Positions 32,717 through 41,705 are shown, counted from the stretch's first letter. The stretch is 64,000 nt of DNA from Onthomorpha sp937906975 (GCA_045614605.1 JAZLDH010000012.1:1-64000); one strand, 5' to 3'. Notes: generated from the sequence alone by a model not told the origin. Numbers and translations are program-made.

Positions 32717-33832
32717 ATGATTTGGATTGCATGCTTTGTTTCGGCATTCCTTTTAGTCTATCTTTTAATGCCGATCTTTATCAGACTGATGGAAAAATAT
32801 AAAATTTTAGACTCATCTGGTGGAAGAAAAATTCACAAAGGCTATACAGCTCACATGGGAGGAGTAGTAATATTCGTAGCCTTCGCTATCGCAACCTGTT
32901 CCTGCGTTTTACAAATGATAAACGACATAGACATCTTGCAATTATTAGCATTTTTAATTCTATTATCATTCGTTGTAGTTTTAGGCGTTAGAGATGACAT
33001 GAACTCTCTTTCACCTATGGTAAAACTAATGTGCGAAACCATAATAGGATTCCTATTTTGCTATTTAGACATAAGACTTTATAGTCTTTATGGCTTGTTT
33101 GGAGTATATGAATTGCCTCTTTGGATTTCATATACCATTACCATTGCATTCATAATAGTTGTTTGCAACGCCTATAACCTTATAGACGGAATAGATGGTC
33201 AAGCAGGCACACAAGCTTTAGCAGTATTTATTTTTCTTGCAGGCTTTTTATTACCAATAGTCTATACAAAAGGAGTTCTAAACTTAGACTCATTCTTTGG
33301 AAACACAAGTTTTTGGATGATAGTCTTTGTTTCGATAATAGGAAGTTTGATAGGATTTTTGATTTTCAATTGGCAACCAGCCCGAATCTTTATGGGAGAT
33401 ACAGGAAGCTTGTTTATCGGAACACTAATAGCGCTTTCGATAATAATGTCTATGAATTACAATGGAGCAAGCCCTATCTTAGCAGGAGAATTTGAAATAA
33501 AAACAAAAATTTTAGTCTTCCCAATGTTTTTCTTCTTGCCATTTGCAGACACATTGCGTGTTTTCTTAGCAAGAATACGAAAAGGAAAATCGCCATTCTC
33601 GGCAGACAAAACACACATTCATCATTTCCTTTTAAGAACAGGCTATTCGCATCAAAAAACTACAATAACAACATTCACAACTCAATTAATAGTATCACTA
33701 ATCTCAGTAGTTGTTGCATTCCTAATTAGTGATTTATTCTACATTCTTTACATTATTGCAATGTGGTTTGTGTATGTTTTTGTACTTCGTTTTACCGTGC
33801 AAAGAAAAATTGCAAAACTAAAACAAAATTAA
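32717..33832 (+). CDS. Undecaprenyl-phosphate sugar-1-phosphate transferase (WecA/TagO type)
   Basis: Integral membrane enzyme that loads a sugar-1-phosphate, usually GlcNAc, on undecaprenyl phosphate to start surface polysaccharide synthesis. The 371-residue protein has about ten membrane helices and the PNPT family motifs: KIHKGYTAHMGG, the Mg-binding aspartates in NLIDGIDGQAG, RIFMGDTGSLFIG, and the cytosolic HIHHFLLRTGYSH loop. Followed by ftsE after 5 bp and then two glycosyltransferase genes. The sugar is not determined by sequence. Confidence 0.9.
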   Translation: MIWIACFVSAFLLVYLLMPIFIRLMEKYKILDSSGGRKIHKGYTAHMGGVVIFVAFAIATCSCVLQMINDIDILQLLAFLILLSFVVVLGVRDDMNSLSPMVKLMCETIIGFLFCYLDIRLYSLYGLFGVYELPLWISYTITIAFIIVVCNAYNLIDGIDGQAGTQALAVFIFLAGFLLPIVYTKGVLNLDSFFGNTSFWMIVFVSIIGSLIGFLIFNWQPARIFMGDTGSLFIGTLIALSIIMSMNYNGASPILAGEFEIKTKILVFPMFFFLPFADTLRVFLARIRKGKSPFSADKTHIHHFLLRTGYSHQKTTITTFTTQLIVSLISVVVAFLISDLFYILYIIAMWFVYVFVLRFTVQRKIAKLKQN

Positions 33833-33837
33833 AAAAA

Positions 33838-34509
33838 ATGGAAAACAACGAATCGGTAATCAAATACAGTGGTGTAGATATAGAATTTGAAAAAACTATA
33901 TTATCGGGCATAAACCTTGATATAAAGAAAGGCGAATTTGTATATCTCATAGGAAAAACAGGCTCTGGAAAAAGTTCTCTTTTAAAATCAATCTACGCCG
34001 ACATACCTGTTGAAATAGGCTCTGCATACGTTTGTGGATTTACACTAAACAAGCTCAAAAAATCAAAAATTCATTTACTAAGACGTAAATTAGGAATAAT
34101 ATTCCAAGACTTTCAACTGCTAAAAGACCGTTCTGTTTACGACAACTTAGCATTTGTGTTAAAGGCTACGGGCTGTAAGGACAAAAAAACAATGAACGAG
34201 CGTATTCTTCAAGCCTTAGACGATGTTGGATTATTGATGAAAGCAAACGAGCAGGCTTGTGATTTGAGCGAGGGCGAAATGCAAAGAGTTTCCATCGCAA
34301 GAGCGATTGTCAATCAACCAGAATTGATTTTGGCAGACGAGCCTACCGGAAACCTTGACCCAATAACAAGCGAGGAAATCGTACAGCTCCTTATGGAAAT
34401 AAACAAAAAACACGGCACAACCGTACTTATGGCAACGCATGACTATATTGTGCTTGACAAATATCGTGCAAAAATCATTGCCTGCGAAGATGGAAAAATT
34501 GTTTCATAA
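33838..34509 (+). CDS. ftsE: Cell-division ABC ATPase FtsE
   Basis: ATPase of the FtsEX complex, which activates peptidoglycan hydrolases at the septum. 223 residues from ATG 33838; the frame is open to 33763, but that stretch lies inside the preceding gene. Walker A is GKTGSGKS (39-46), Q-loop IIFQDFQLL, Walker B LILADEPTGNLD, H-switch MATHDY. The signature reads LSEGEMQRVSIARA, with LSEGE as is usual for FtsE instead of LSGGQ. ftsX is not adjacent, so this is an orphan ftsE as often seen in Bacteroidota; it sits between wecA-type and glycosyltransferase genes. Confidence 0.88.
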   Translation: MENNESVIKYSGVDIEFEKTILSGINLDIKKGEFVYLIGKTGSGKSSLLKSIYADIPVEIGSAYVCGFTLNKLKKSKIHLLRRKLGIIFQDFQLLKDRSVYDNLAFVLKATGCKDKKTMNERILQALDDVGLLMKANEQACDLSEGEMQRVSIARAIVNQPELILADEPTGNLDPITSEEIVQLLMEINKKHGTTVLMATHDYIVLDKYRAKIIACEDGKIVS

Positions 34510-34519
34510 ACTCTGATTT

Positions 34520-35623
34520 ATGAAACGCATAAATGTAAGTGTAAGTAACGATTTAATTTGTGATAATAGGGTAAATAAAACCTGTAAAAGCCTTGTCGAT
34601 TATGGTTTGAGCGTAAAACTAATCGGCAGGGCTTTTAAACATTCTCCCAAACTATCATCTCGCTCTTATGAATGTAAGCGTCTGCCAATTATTTTCAGAA
34701 AAAACGCCATTTATTACGCAGAATTAAACCTTAGATTATTCTTTTACCTTCTTTTTTCAAAGCAAGATTTTCTTTGGGCAAACGATTTAGACACACTTCT
34801 TGCCAATTACTTGGTTGCAAAGCTAAAAAGAAAACCCTTAATCTTTGATTCTCACGAACACTTTACACAAGTTCCAGAATTAAAAGACAATCCCTTTGCA
34901 AGAAAGATATGGAAAGCAATAGAAAAACATTGCATTAAAGGTTGCGATGCAGTTTTCACTGTTTGCAACCCAATAAAAAATTATTTTAAAGAAGAATACA
35001 ACAAAGAAAGTCGCGTAGTTAGAAACATACCTTCAAGAATATTTGTAAACGAAGAAAAAATCCCTTCCGAAAACAAAGAAAATATAATCGTATGGCAAGG
35101 AGCTGTAAACATAGAAAGAGGATTAGAAGAACTCTGTCAAGCAATGCAGTGGATTGATGCCAAACTTTTAATAATGGGTGAAGGAGACATAAAATCAGAC
35201 TTAGAAAAAAAAGTAAGAGAACTAAGACTTGAAGAAAAAATCCATTTCCTTGGAAGATTGCCTTTTGAGAAAATGATAGAAAAAACAAAGACTGCAAAAC
35301 TTGCAATCTCAATTGACAAACCAACAAATGGCAATTACGCAATCAGTTTACCAAACAAAATATTTGAATACATTGCCTGCTCAGTCCCTGTCTTAGTTTC
35401 AGCTTTACAAGAGATAAAATTCGTTGTAGAAAAATACGAAACAGGAATTTTTATCTCCTCATACAATCCGCAAGACTTAGCCAAACAAATAAATAGCCTT
35501 TTAAAAGACAATTCAAAGCTTGATTTAATTGCAGAAAATTGCAGAAAAGCAGCAAAAGAATTTTGTTGGGAAAAAGAGGAAACTATGATTTTTGAAACCC
35601 TTAAACAATTAGAAAAGAACTAA
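34520..35623 (+). CDS. Glycosyltransferase, GT4/GT1 fold (GT-B)
   Basis: 367 residues with two Rossmann-like halves. The N-terminal part starts NVSVSNDLICDNRVNKTCKSL and contains FDSHEHF, and the C-terminal half carries the nucleotide-sugar-binding region (INIERGLEELCQAM, LIMGEGDIKSDLEKKV, SLPNKIFEYIACSVPVLVS). No membrane segments. It is likely a retaining transferase of a surface polysaccharide; donor and acceptor are unknown. Its stop overlaps the ATG of the next GT2 gene, and it follows ftsE after 10 bp. Confidence 0.87.
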   Translation: MKRINVSVSNDLICDNRVNKTCKSLVDYGLSVKLIGRAFKHSPKLSSRSYECKRLPIIFRKNAIYYAELNLRLFFYLLFSKQDFLWANDLDTLLANYLVAKLKRKPLIFDSHEHFTQVPELKDNPFARKIWKAIEKHCIKGCDAVFTVCNPIKNYFKEEYNKESRVVRNIPSRIFVNEEKIPSENKENIIVWQGAVNIERGLEELCQAMQWIDAKLLIMGEGDIKSDLEKKVRELRLEEKIHFLGRLPFEKMIEKTKTAKLAISIDKPTNGNYAISLPNKIFEYIACSVPVLVSALQEIKFVVEKYETGIFISSYNPQDLAKQINSLLKDNSKLDLIAENCRKAAKEFCWEKEETMIFETLKQLEKN

Positions 35624-36516
35624 TGCTTTCAATTCTTATTCCAATCTATCAAGAAAATTGCGTAAACTTAGTAAACGACCTACAAAATCAAGCAAAAGAC
35701 TTAGGTTGCGAGTGGGAAATATTGGTTTTTGACGATTGCTCTCCAAGAAAGTGTGAAGAAAACAAATCAATCACACAATTTGCTAATGTAGAATACAGAG
35801 AATTAGAAGAAAACCTTGGACGTTCTCGAATAAGAAACCTTTTGGCAAAAGAGGCTAAGGGAGATATTTTAATATTTCTTGATGGGGATAGCAAAATTGT
35901 TAGAGATAATTTTCTAAAACGCTATTTACAAGAGATTGAAACAAAGGATTTGGTAAGAGGTGGCACAGTTTATTGCGAAAAAGAACGTTGTCCAAAAGGT
36001 TATGAGCTACATTGGAAATATGGCACAAGGGTTGAAGCAAACATTGGATTGAAAAACAAAGATATGTTTACAACAAACAACTTTTGTGTTCGCAAATCGG
36101 TTTTTTCCACCCTTAAATTCAGAGAAGAAATCAAGGGTTACGGACACGAAGACACCTTATTTAAACTTGATTTTGACAAAAATAATTTCTCTTTTTTAAA
36201 CATAGACAATCCTGTTGAGCACTTAGGATTAAAAGATTTTAAAGACTTTATTTCCTCCAATGAGAACGCTGTAAAAAACCTAAGAAATATTTTAATAAGT
36301 CAAAGAGAAAAAAAAATAAATCAAAGAGAAAAAAAATTTTTTCTTAGACTTAAAATTGTAAGCACTTACAACAAACTTGAAAGGCTACATTTGGTGGGAT
36401 TATATGCCTTTTTCTTTAAAATGACAAGAAGACTTCTATTAAGCCTTCTTGCCAAAAAAAATCCAAGTCTTTTTATTTTTAATTTATATAAGTTAGGCGT
36501 TTTTTGTAGTGCTTAG
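35623..36516 (+). CDS. Glycosyltransferase family 2, carrying a 21-bp repeat array in its coding sequence
   Basis: 297 residues with a GT-A fold: MLSILIPIYQENCVNLV, VFDDCSPRKCEENK, ENLGRSRIRNLLAKEA, the metal-binding FLDGDSK, and YGHEDTLFKLDF. It is probably a galactosyltransferase-like surface-glycan enzyme by the ED motif in GHED. The region 36280-36347 contains four phased 21-bp repeat units, translated as near-heptad repeats NQREKKF and SQREKKI, beyond the catalytic domain. The last 4 bp overlap the convergent rlmB gene. Confidence 0.85.
   Translation: MLSILIPIYQENCVNLVNDLQNQAKDLGCEWEILVFDDCSPRKCEENKSITQFANVEYRELEENLGRSRIRNLLAKEAKGDILIFLDGDSKIVRDNFLKRYLQEIETKDLVRGGTVYCEKERCPKGYELHWKYGTRVEANIGLKNKDMFTTNNFCVRKSVFSTLKFREEIKGYGHEDTLFKLDFDKNNFSFLNIDNPVEHLGLKDFKDFISSNENAVKNLRNILISQREKKINQREKKFFLRLKIVSTYNKLERLHLVGLYAFFFKMTRRLLLSLLAKKNPSLFIFNLYKLGVFCSA
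36280..36347 (+). repeat. 21-bp phased repeat array F (4 units) inside a coding sequence
   Basis: Cores CTAAG (36280), CAAAG (36301), CAAAG (36322) and CTTAG (36343) have exact 21-bp spacing. Because 21 is a multiple of three, the frame is preserved and the repeats encode basic heptads. The last unit begins CTTAGACTT, as in arrays D and H. Confidence 0.8.
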
Positions 36517-37262
36517 ATTCCTAAACGTTGTCTTACCACCTCAAACAAAAGTACGGAAGCCGCTGCTGAAACGTTAAGACTTTCTATCTCGCCTTTCATT
36601 GGTATTTTTATTAATTCATCAGACATTTTCAACATTGTTGGGCCTACTCCACTTTCTTCGCTACCCATTACTATCATCAAAGCTTCTTTTGCATCAACTT
36701 GTGTATATAATGCGTTGGCTTTTTCACTTGCAGAATAAATCTTAATATCGTGTGCTTTGATTGTATTGATGAAGGTTTTAATGTTATTGATTTTACACAC
36801 AGGTAGGCGAAGTAATGCACCTGCTGAGGTTTTTATCGCATCTTGATTAATAGGTGCTGAGCCTTGTTGCGGAATTATCAATCCATCTGCCCCTGCACAT
36901 TCTGCACTTCTTGCTATTGCTCCAAGATTTCTTACATCTGTTACATTATCCAAATAAACCAAAAACGGTTTTGTTTCCTTTCCTTCTGCATACATCAACA
37001 AATCATCAAGTTCCCAATACTCTATTTGAGAGAGTTGTGCTACTACTCCTTGGTGATTTTGTTTTCTTGAAAGATAATCAAGCTTTTCAAGTGGAACATA
37101 TTGTTGTTGAATATTTTTTCCACTTTGTTTTATAAGGGCTTTTAGTTCCGAAAATAATTTTCCTTGCAAATTACTTTGAAGGTAAATCTTGTCAATTTGT
37201 TTTCCAGCTTTAACAGCTTCCATTACGGGACGTAAGCCGTATATTATTTGATTCTTTTCCAT
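36513..37262 (-). CDS. rlmB: 23S rRNA (guanosine-2'-O-)-methyltransferase, SpoU/RlmB family
   Basis: Methylates the 2'-OH of a guanosine in 23S rRNA (G2251 in E. coli). The 249-residue protein has the N-terminal substrate-binding domain (IYGLRPVMEAV). The trefoil-knot SPOUT domain follows with motif 1 LDNVTDVRNLGAIARSAE, motif 2 VMGSEESGVG and motif 3 IPMKGEIESLNVSAAASVLLFE. Complete and of usual length. It precedes lolD and the patatin-barrel gene in the minus-strand direction only by proximity (6 bp to lolD), so cotranscription is likely. Confidence 0.92.
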   Translation of the reverse strand: MEKNQIIYGLRPVMEAVKAGKQIDKIYLQSNLQGKLFSELKALIKQSGKNIQQQYVPLEKLDYLSRKQNHQGVVAQLSQIEYWELDDLLMYAEGKETKPFLVYLDNVTDVRNLGAIARSAECAGADGLIIPQQGSAPINQDAIKTSAGALLRLPVCKINNIKTFINTIKAHDIKIYSASEKANALYTQVDAKEALMIVMGSEESGVGPTMLKMSDELIKIPMKGEIESLNVSAAASVLLFEVVRQRLGI

Positions 37263-37268
37263 ATTTAT

Positions 37269-37919
37269 TTATATTATTTTACCATCTTGCATAATTAGTC
37301 TTCTATCTGACATTTCTGCAAGTTCTTGGTTGTGGGTTACTATTAAAAATGTTTGCTTGTATGTTTCTCTTAATTGAAAAAATAATTCATGTAATTGTTT
37401 TGCATTATTAGTATCGAGATTCCCCGATGGTTCGTCAGCCAAAATAATTGAGGGACGATTGATTAATGCTCTTGCGATGGCAACTCTTTGTTGTTCTCCA
37501 CCAGAAAGTTCTGAGGGTTTATGCTCTGCTCTATCATAAATCTTTAATATATCTAACAATTCTTTTGCTTTCTCAATAGCAATAGACTTTTTCTCCTTTG
37601 CAATCAAAGCCGGCATTATGATATTTTCCAAAGCGGTAAATTCATTCAAAAGATAGTGAAACTGATAAACAAAACCTATTTCTTTATTGCGAAATTCTGA
37701 GAGTTGTTTTTCATTAAAATTACTAATATCTCTACCATTGATTTCTATCTTTCCGCTATCTGCTTTATCCAATGTGCCAACTATATTTAAAAGTGTGGTT
37801 TTCCCTGCACCAGAAGCACCAAGTAGGGTAACAATTTCTTGTGGTGCAATATTAAGTTCCACATCTTTTAAAACATGTAGGCTACCATAGTATTTATTTA
37901 ACTGAGTTGTTTTTATCAT
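37269..37919 (-). CDS. lolD: ABC transporter ATP-binding protein, LolD-like
   Basis: 216 residues, an ATPase of the MacB/LolD class. Walker A is GASGAGKT (34-41), signature LSGGEQQRVAIARA, Walker B IILADEPSGNLD, H-loop VTHNQEL. LolD partners with LolC/E to extract lipoproteins from the inner membrane. The permease genes are not in this window, so the assignment to lipoprotein export rather than a MacB-like exporter rests on overall similarity. It lies 2 bp after the patatin-barrel gene on the same strand. Confidence 0.8.
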   Translation of the reverse strand: MIKTTQLNKYYGSLHVLKDVELNIAPQEIVTLLGASGAGKTTLLNIVGTLDKADSGKIEINGRDISNFNEKQLSEFRNKEIGFVYQFHYLLNEFTALENIIMPALIAKEKKSIAIEKAKELLDILKIYDRAEHKPSELSGGEQQRVAIARALINRPSIILADEPSGNLDTNNAKQLHELFFQLRETYKQTFLIVTHNQELAEMSDRRLIMQDGKII

Positions 37920-37920
37920 A

Positions 37921-40251
37921 TTACCTTTCTATATTTCTATTATTAAATATCACAAAGCCAAATCCGAAAGATATTCCCCAAGGGCTTTGTTTTCCATCTC
38001 TTTGATGATAAGAAAATGTTAGGTTAAATGGTCCTATCGGTGTTCTTGCTACGAAAGAGGTGTTTGCTATAAAGTATAATTTTGGGAATGGCGCACCATA
38101 GAACGGATTGTCATTGTCTAACGTTTCTATTTGTCTAAATGGCAGATATAAATACGTACCTATTCGTGCTGAAAGGTTCAATCCAAATACATTATCTATT
38201 GCAAAAATATTCTCCATTCCCATTGCGGCATACTGATTCGCCCTATACTCTGGCATATAGTTAGTATAGGTTTCTATTGTTGGGCTATAACTCCCCGCAT
38301 TTAAAAGACTGGATTTGTATGTTAAGAATAAATTTTGGAAAGAGTAAAAAACATCTCCTCTTAATCCTATTGTATAATAATTACTTATTGGAATGTGCAT
38401 TCGAGTTCTTGCACTCATTTGCACCCAATGGTGCTTTTGAAAATCATCCTTATGCTCTGAGGTGTTACCTGAATAAAATCGTTCTTTACCATTTACATAT
38501 TGAAAACTTATCTTTTGATAATATCCCTTAGTTGGGTATTGCCAAGCGTCTAAGCTATTGTATTCGTGATTGAGAGAAAAGGCAAAATTCTTAAATACTG
38601 TTTTATCGTTAGTATCTACTGAGGTTATATATTCTCTGTTAAAGTATTTGTCTTCTACCTCACCAAATCCTATTTTTGCATAAAAGACATCTTTAATTTC
38701 TATCGGCATTCCAAAAGAAATTTGCACATTCTTTTCTAATTGTTCTATGTAATTGATTGGCGAATAGGACAAAATTCCTTTTTTCAATCTATAATAATTC
38801 CAATTATTTAGGTTTCCTTCTACCTCTACATAGAATGGTGTTTTGAAAGATAGGTCTATTTTTCCTTTTACGCCCAAAGAATTGTAATATCTTCCTAAAT
38901 AGGTATTCAAATTTATGTAATAGGCATTACGATTCAAGAAATTATAACTCAATCCTGCGTAAATGAAACTTGTTGGCGAAGTAGAAATGTGTCCTCCTAA
39001 ATCAAGATTTAATAAACTCTGTGTTTTGACATTTAGATTCAAAACATAGGTATCAAAAAAATTATTAAAATATAAACTCGGGTGTATATCTTTTATATTA
39101 TTGTCGGCATATAATGCGATATAATTCTTTTTTAGATTTCTTGTGTTTAACTTGGATTGACTAAGTCCTTGCAATATGGAATTGGAAACATACTTTTTTT
39201 TGCCACCATCAACACCCTGCACACTAATTACTTTGACTTCCAAATTTGGCTTTCTATCATTAAAGGTTTTTCTTTTGTTTGTCAGCTCGTCTTTGCTGAT
39301 TGAATCTATCAAAAACTCTCTTATTTCTTTTATCTTAGCCTCTGCTGCTTCGTAACCAAGTCTTTCACATTCTTTCATCTTATCAAATTGCATTATACTA
39401 ATGCCTGTAAGATTTGGCTCTATTAAAACTGCACTCTGACAATCGATTTGGTAATCGGTGTCTTGAGTTAGCATATTTTCTATATAAGAACGAATGTCGC
39501 CTTCTTTTGGTGGAGCAAAATTTCCCGCAACTTTAACTCCTATTACTATGTCGGGATTGTAATTTTCCAACATTTCCTTAGCTGGAAAGTTGTTGTACAT
39601 TCCGCCATCAAACATAATTTTTCCATCTATCTTGATTGGCTCAAACATAAATGGAAAACTCATAGATGCTCTTATAGCTAAACCCAAATCTCCCTCACGT
39701 AAAATACTTGCTTTTGAAGATTCTATGTCGGCAGCTACACAAAAATATGGTATCATCAAGCTATCAAAATTGCTATTAGCCACTTTGGTAGCACCAGAAA
39801 AGATTTCCATAAAAGCATAGTCCATTTGAATAGGATCAACTACGCTTGCTGGAATTTGAAGTTTAAAATTATCCTCTGTATCAAAAGAAAAACTAACTAC
39901 TTTTGCAGAATGGCTTTTCTTTTTATAATAATAAGTATATTCATCTTCTATTTTACCACTCACCCAATATTGAAACTCCTCTGAATAGAAAAGATTTGAA
40001 ATTTCCTCTAAGCTATAACCAGAAGCATATAAGCCTCCGACAATAGCACCCATAGAAGTTCCACAAATATAATCAATAGGTATATTAGCCTCTTCAAGCG
40101 CGCGCAAAACGCCAAGGTGAGCCAAGCCTCTTGCACCGCCTCCCCCAAGAACAACTCCCACAGTTTGACGTCTTTCCTCCTGCCCTAAAACTACATTTGA
40201 GAGCAAGAGGAAAAGCATCAATAAAATATACAGTCTTTTATGCACAATCAA
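37921..40251 (-). CDS. Patatin-like phospholipase fused to an outer-membrane beta-barrel
   Basis: 776 residues. After a signal peptide (1-23) comes a patatin domain with oxyanion hole GGGGARG (36-42), nucleophile Ser66 in GTSMG, and the dyad aspartate in FDGGMYNNFPA (about 214). A POTRA-like segment follows (about 345-395, EVKVISVQGVDGGKKKYVSN). A 16-strand-type Omp85/BamA-like barrel fills the rest. This is the architecture of type Vd autotransporters (PlpD, FplA), in which the barrel exports or anchors the lipase domain. Substrate unknown. It is directly upstream of lolD and downstream of the PLP enzyme gene (2 bp gap). Confidence 0.88.
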   Translation of the reverse strand: MIVHKRLYILLMLFLLLSNVVLGQEERRQTVGVVLGGGGARGLAHLGVLRALEEANIPIDYICGTSMGAIVGGLYASGYSLEEISNLFYSEEFQYWVSGKIEDEYTYYYKKKSHSAKVVSFSFDTEDNFKLQIPASVVDPIQMDYAFMEIFSGATKVANSNFDSLMIPYFCVAADIESSKASILREGDLGLAIRASMSFPFMFEPIKIDGKIMFDGGMYNNFPAKEMLENYNPDIVIGVKVAGNFAPPKEGDIRSYIENMLTQDTDYQIDCQSAVLIEPNLTGISIMQFDKMKECERLGYEAAEAKIKEIREFLIDSISKDELTNKRKTFNDRKPNLEVKVISVQGVDGGKKKYVSNSILQGLSQSKLNTRNLKKNYIALYADNNIKDIHPSLYFNNFFDTYVLNLNVKTQSLLNLDLGGHISTSPTSFIYAGLSYNFLNRNAYYINLNTYLGRYYNSLGVKGKIDLSFKTPFYVEVEGNLNNWNYYRLKKGILSYSPINYIEQLEKNVQISFGMPIEIKDVFYAKIGFGEVEDKYFNREYITSVDTNDKTVFKNFAFSLNHEYNSLDAWQYPTKGYYQKISFQYVNGKERFYSGNTSEHKDDFQKHHWVQMSARTRMHIPISNYYTIGLRGDVFYSFQNLFLTYKSSLLNAGSYSPTIETYTNYMPEYRANQYAAMGMENIFAIDNVFGLNLSARIGTYLYLPFRQIETLDNDNPFYGAPFPKLYFIANTSFVARTPIGPFNLTFSYHQRDGKQSPWGISFGFGFVIFNNRNIER

Positions 40252-40252
40252 T

Positions 40253-41440
40253 TTATTTGATTTTAGCCATAGCCTGTTTTAAATCGTTAATAATATCTTC
40301 AACGTTTTCTATACCAACAGAGAATCGTACTAAACCATCTGTAATGCCAGCACTTTCTCTTGCTTGCTTAGGAACCTTTGAGTGAGTCATAGAGGCAGGG
40401 TGTTGAATCAAGGTTTCCACTCCTCCAAGACTTACTGCCAAAATTGCCATCTTAACATTATCCATCAAAGTACGTCCTGCTTCTAAGCCTCCCTTTAAAG
40501 AAAAACTTATCATCGTACCAGGACCTTTCATTTGCTTTTTAGCCAAATCATATTGTGGGTGATTTGCTAAACCAGGATACTTAACCCATTCCACTTGTGG
40601 GCAATTAGAAAGAAATTCTGCTACTTTTATAGCGTTTTCTTGTGCACGGTCAATTCTAATTCCTAAAGTTTTTAATCCTCTTATTACAAGATATGCTTGA
40701 TGTGGGTCCATATTTCCACCAAAGTTTACCATTGCATTTCTTAGCTTAGCATAAACTTCTGGTTCTTTTGCTGCAACAACTCCACCTACGATGTCAGCAT
40801 GTCCGTTTATGAATTTAGTGATTGAATGTAAAACAACATCTGCACCTAAGTCGATAGGGTTTGAAAGATATGGTGAGCAGAATGTGTTATCTACAACAAG
40901 CAACGCACCAGCCTTGTGAGCAATTTCTGCACATGCTGTTATATCACTTATTTCCATTGTAGGGTTAGCAGGAGTTTCTACATAAAGCATTTTTGTATTA
41001 GGACGCATTGCTGCTTTTACCTCATCAAGATTTGCAGTATTTACGTATGTAGATTCAACACCAAAACGAGACATGTGTTGTTCCATTAAAACTCTTGATG
41101 CTCCGTAAACAGCAGATGAAGACACTACATGATCGCCTGCATTTAAAAGTCCTAAATAAACAGTACTTACAGCAGCCATTCCAGAAGCCACTGCAACAGA
41201 ATCGCATGCGTGTTCCAATAATGCGATTTGTCTTTCAAGAGCCTTAACCGTAGGATTTCCAATACGAGTGTACATATAACCAGGTTTTACTCCAGCAAAA
41301 CAATCAGCACCATCTTGCGCAGATTCAAAAGCGAAAGTAGAAGTTTGATAAATTGGCACAGTAGCCGAGCCATAGTGATCATGATGACCGCTATAGTGAA
41401 TTAATTGGGAATTAAACCCATATTCCTTTGGATTTTCCAT
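40253..41440 (-). CDS. Trans-sulfuration PLP enzyme (methionine gamma-lyase / cystathionine gamma-synthase family)
   Basis: 395 residues of the Cys/Met metabolism PLP family. The PLP lysine is Lys209 in HSITKFINGHAD. The phosphate-binding loop is SGMAAVS (86-92), and Tyr57-Arg59 come from the MYTRIGNP loop. The overall sequence resembles methionine gamma-lyases most, but the position of the lyase-specific cysteine (GCT after the active-site tyrosine, Cys116 in Pseudomonas) is alanine here: Tyr112-Gly113-Ala114. It could therefore be a cystathionine gamma-synthase or lyase. No methionine-biosynthesis neighbours help decide. Confidence 0.85.
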   Translation of the reverse strand: MENPKEYGFNSQLIHYSGHHDHYGSATVPIYQTSTFAFESAQDGADCFAGVKPGYMYTRIGNPTVKALERQIALLEHACDSVAVASGMAAVSTVYLGLLNAGDHVVSSSAVYGASRVLMEQHMSRFGVESTYVNTANLDEVKAAMRPNTKMLYVETPANPTMEISDITACAEIAHKAGALLVVDNTFCSPYLSNPIDLGADVVLHSITKFINGHADIVGGVVAAKEPEVYAKLRNAMVNFGGNMDPHQAYLVIRGLKTLGIRIDRAQENAIKVAEFLSNCPQVEWVKYPGLANHPQYDLAKKQMKGPGTMISFSLKGGLEAGRTLMDNVKMAILAVSLGGVETLIQHPASMTHSKVPKQARESAGITDGLVRFSVGIENVEDIINDLKQAMAKIK

Positions 41441-41469
41441 TGTATTTTTGTTTTAATTATTTACTCTTG

Positions 41470-41477
41470 CAAATTTA
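41470..41477 (-). promoter_or_regulatory. -7 box of the PLP gamma-lyase family gene
   Basis: Minus-strand TAAATTTG fits TAnnTTTG and gives a leader of about 25 bases. Array G begins about 90 bp upstream of it. Confidence 0.5.
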
Positions 41478-41565
41478 CAACAATAAAACGGAAATGATAA
41501 TACCTTCACAAAAAATAAATAAACAAAAGACTTAGTTTTTAAAGTTTTGACTTTGTAAAATTTTC

Positions 41566-41612
41566 CTTAGCTTTTTTGAATTTTTCCTAAGAGAAAAAAT
41601 TTTTTTTCTTAG
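41566..41612. repeat. 21-bp phased repeat array G (3 units)
   Basis: Cores CTTAG (41566), CTAAG (41587) and CTTAG (41608) are spaced 21 bp. Further CTTAG (41531) and CTTTG (41551) are nearby but out of phase. It lies in the 445-bp gap between aspA and the PLP gene. Confidence 0.65.
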
Positions 41613-41636
41613 CATTTTTTTATCGCTATCAAAGAG

Positions 41637-41705
41637 GGGGTGTGAATTTAAATGACATAGGGGTATCAATTTCACTGACAGAGGGGTGTCAATTTAACTG
41701 ACAGA
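41637..41705. repeat. Three tandem 23-bp repeats
   Basis: Three direct units of exactly 23 bp (41637-41659, 41660-41682, 41683-41705) share GGGGTRTSAATTT, then RACTGACA-like ends. Multiple terminal repeats with TGTCAATTT and TGACA are characteristic of IS21-family element ends, so this could be the remains of an insertion sequence whose transposase genes are gone. Alternatively it is a set of operator sites upstream of the PLP gene. No transposase fragment is visible. AT-only simple sequence (AAT repeats) follows to about 41765. Confidence 0.6.
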
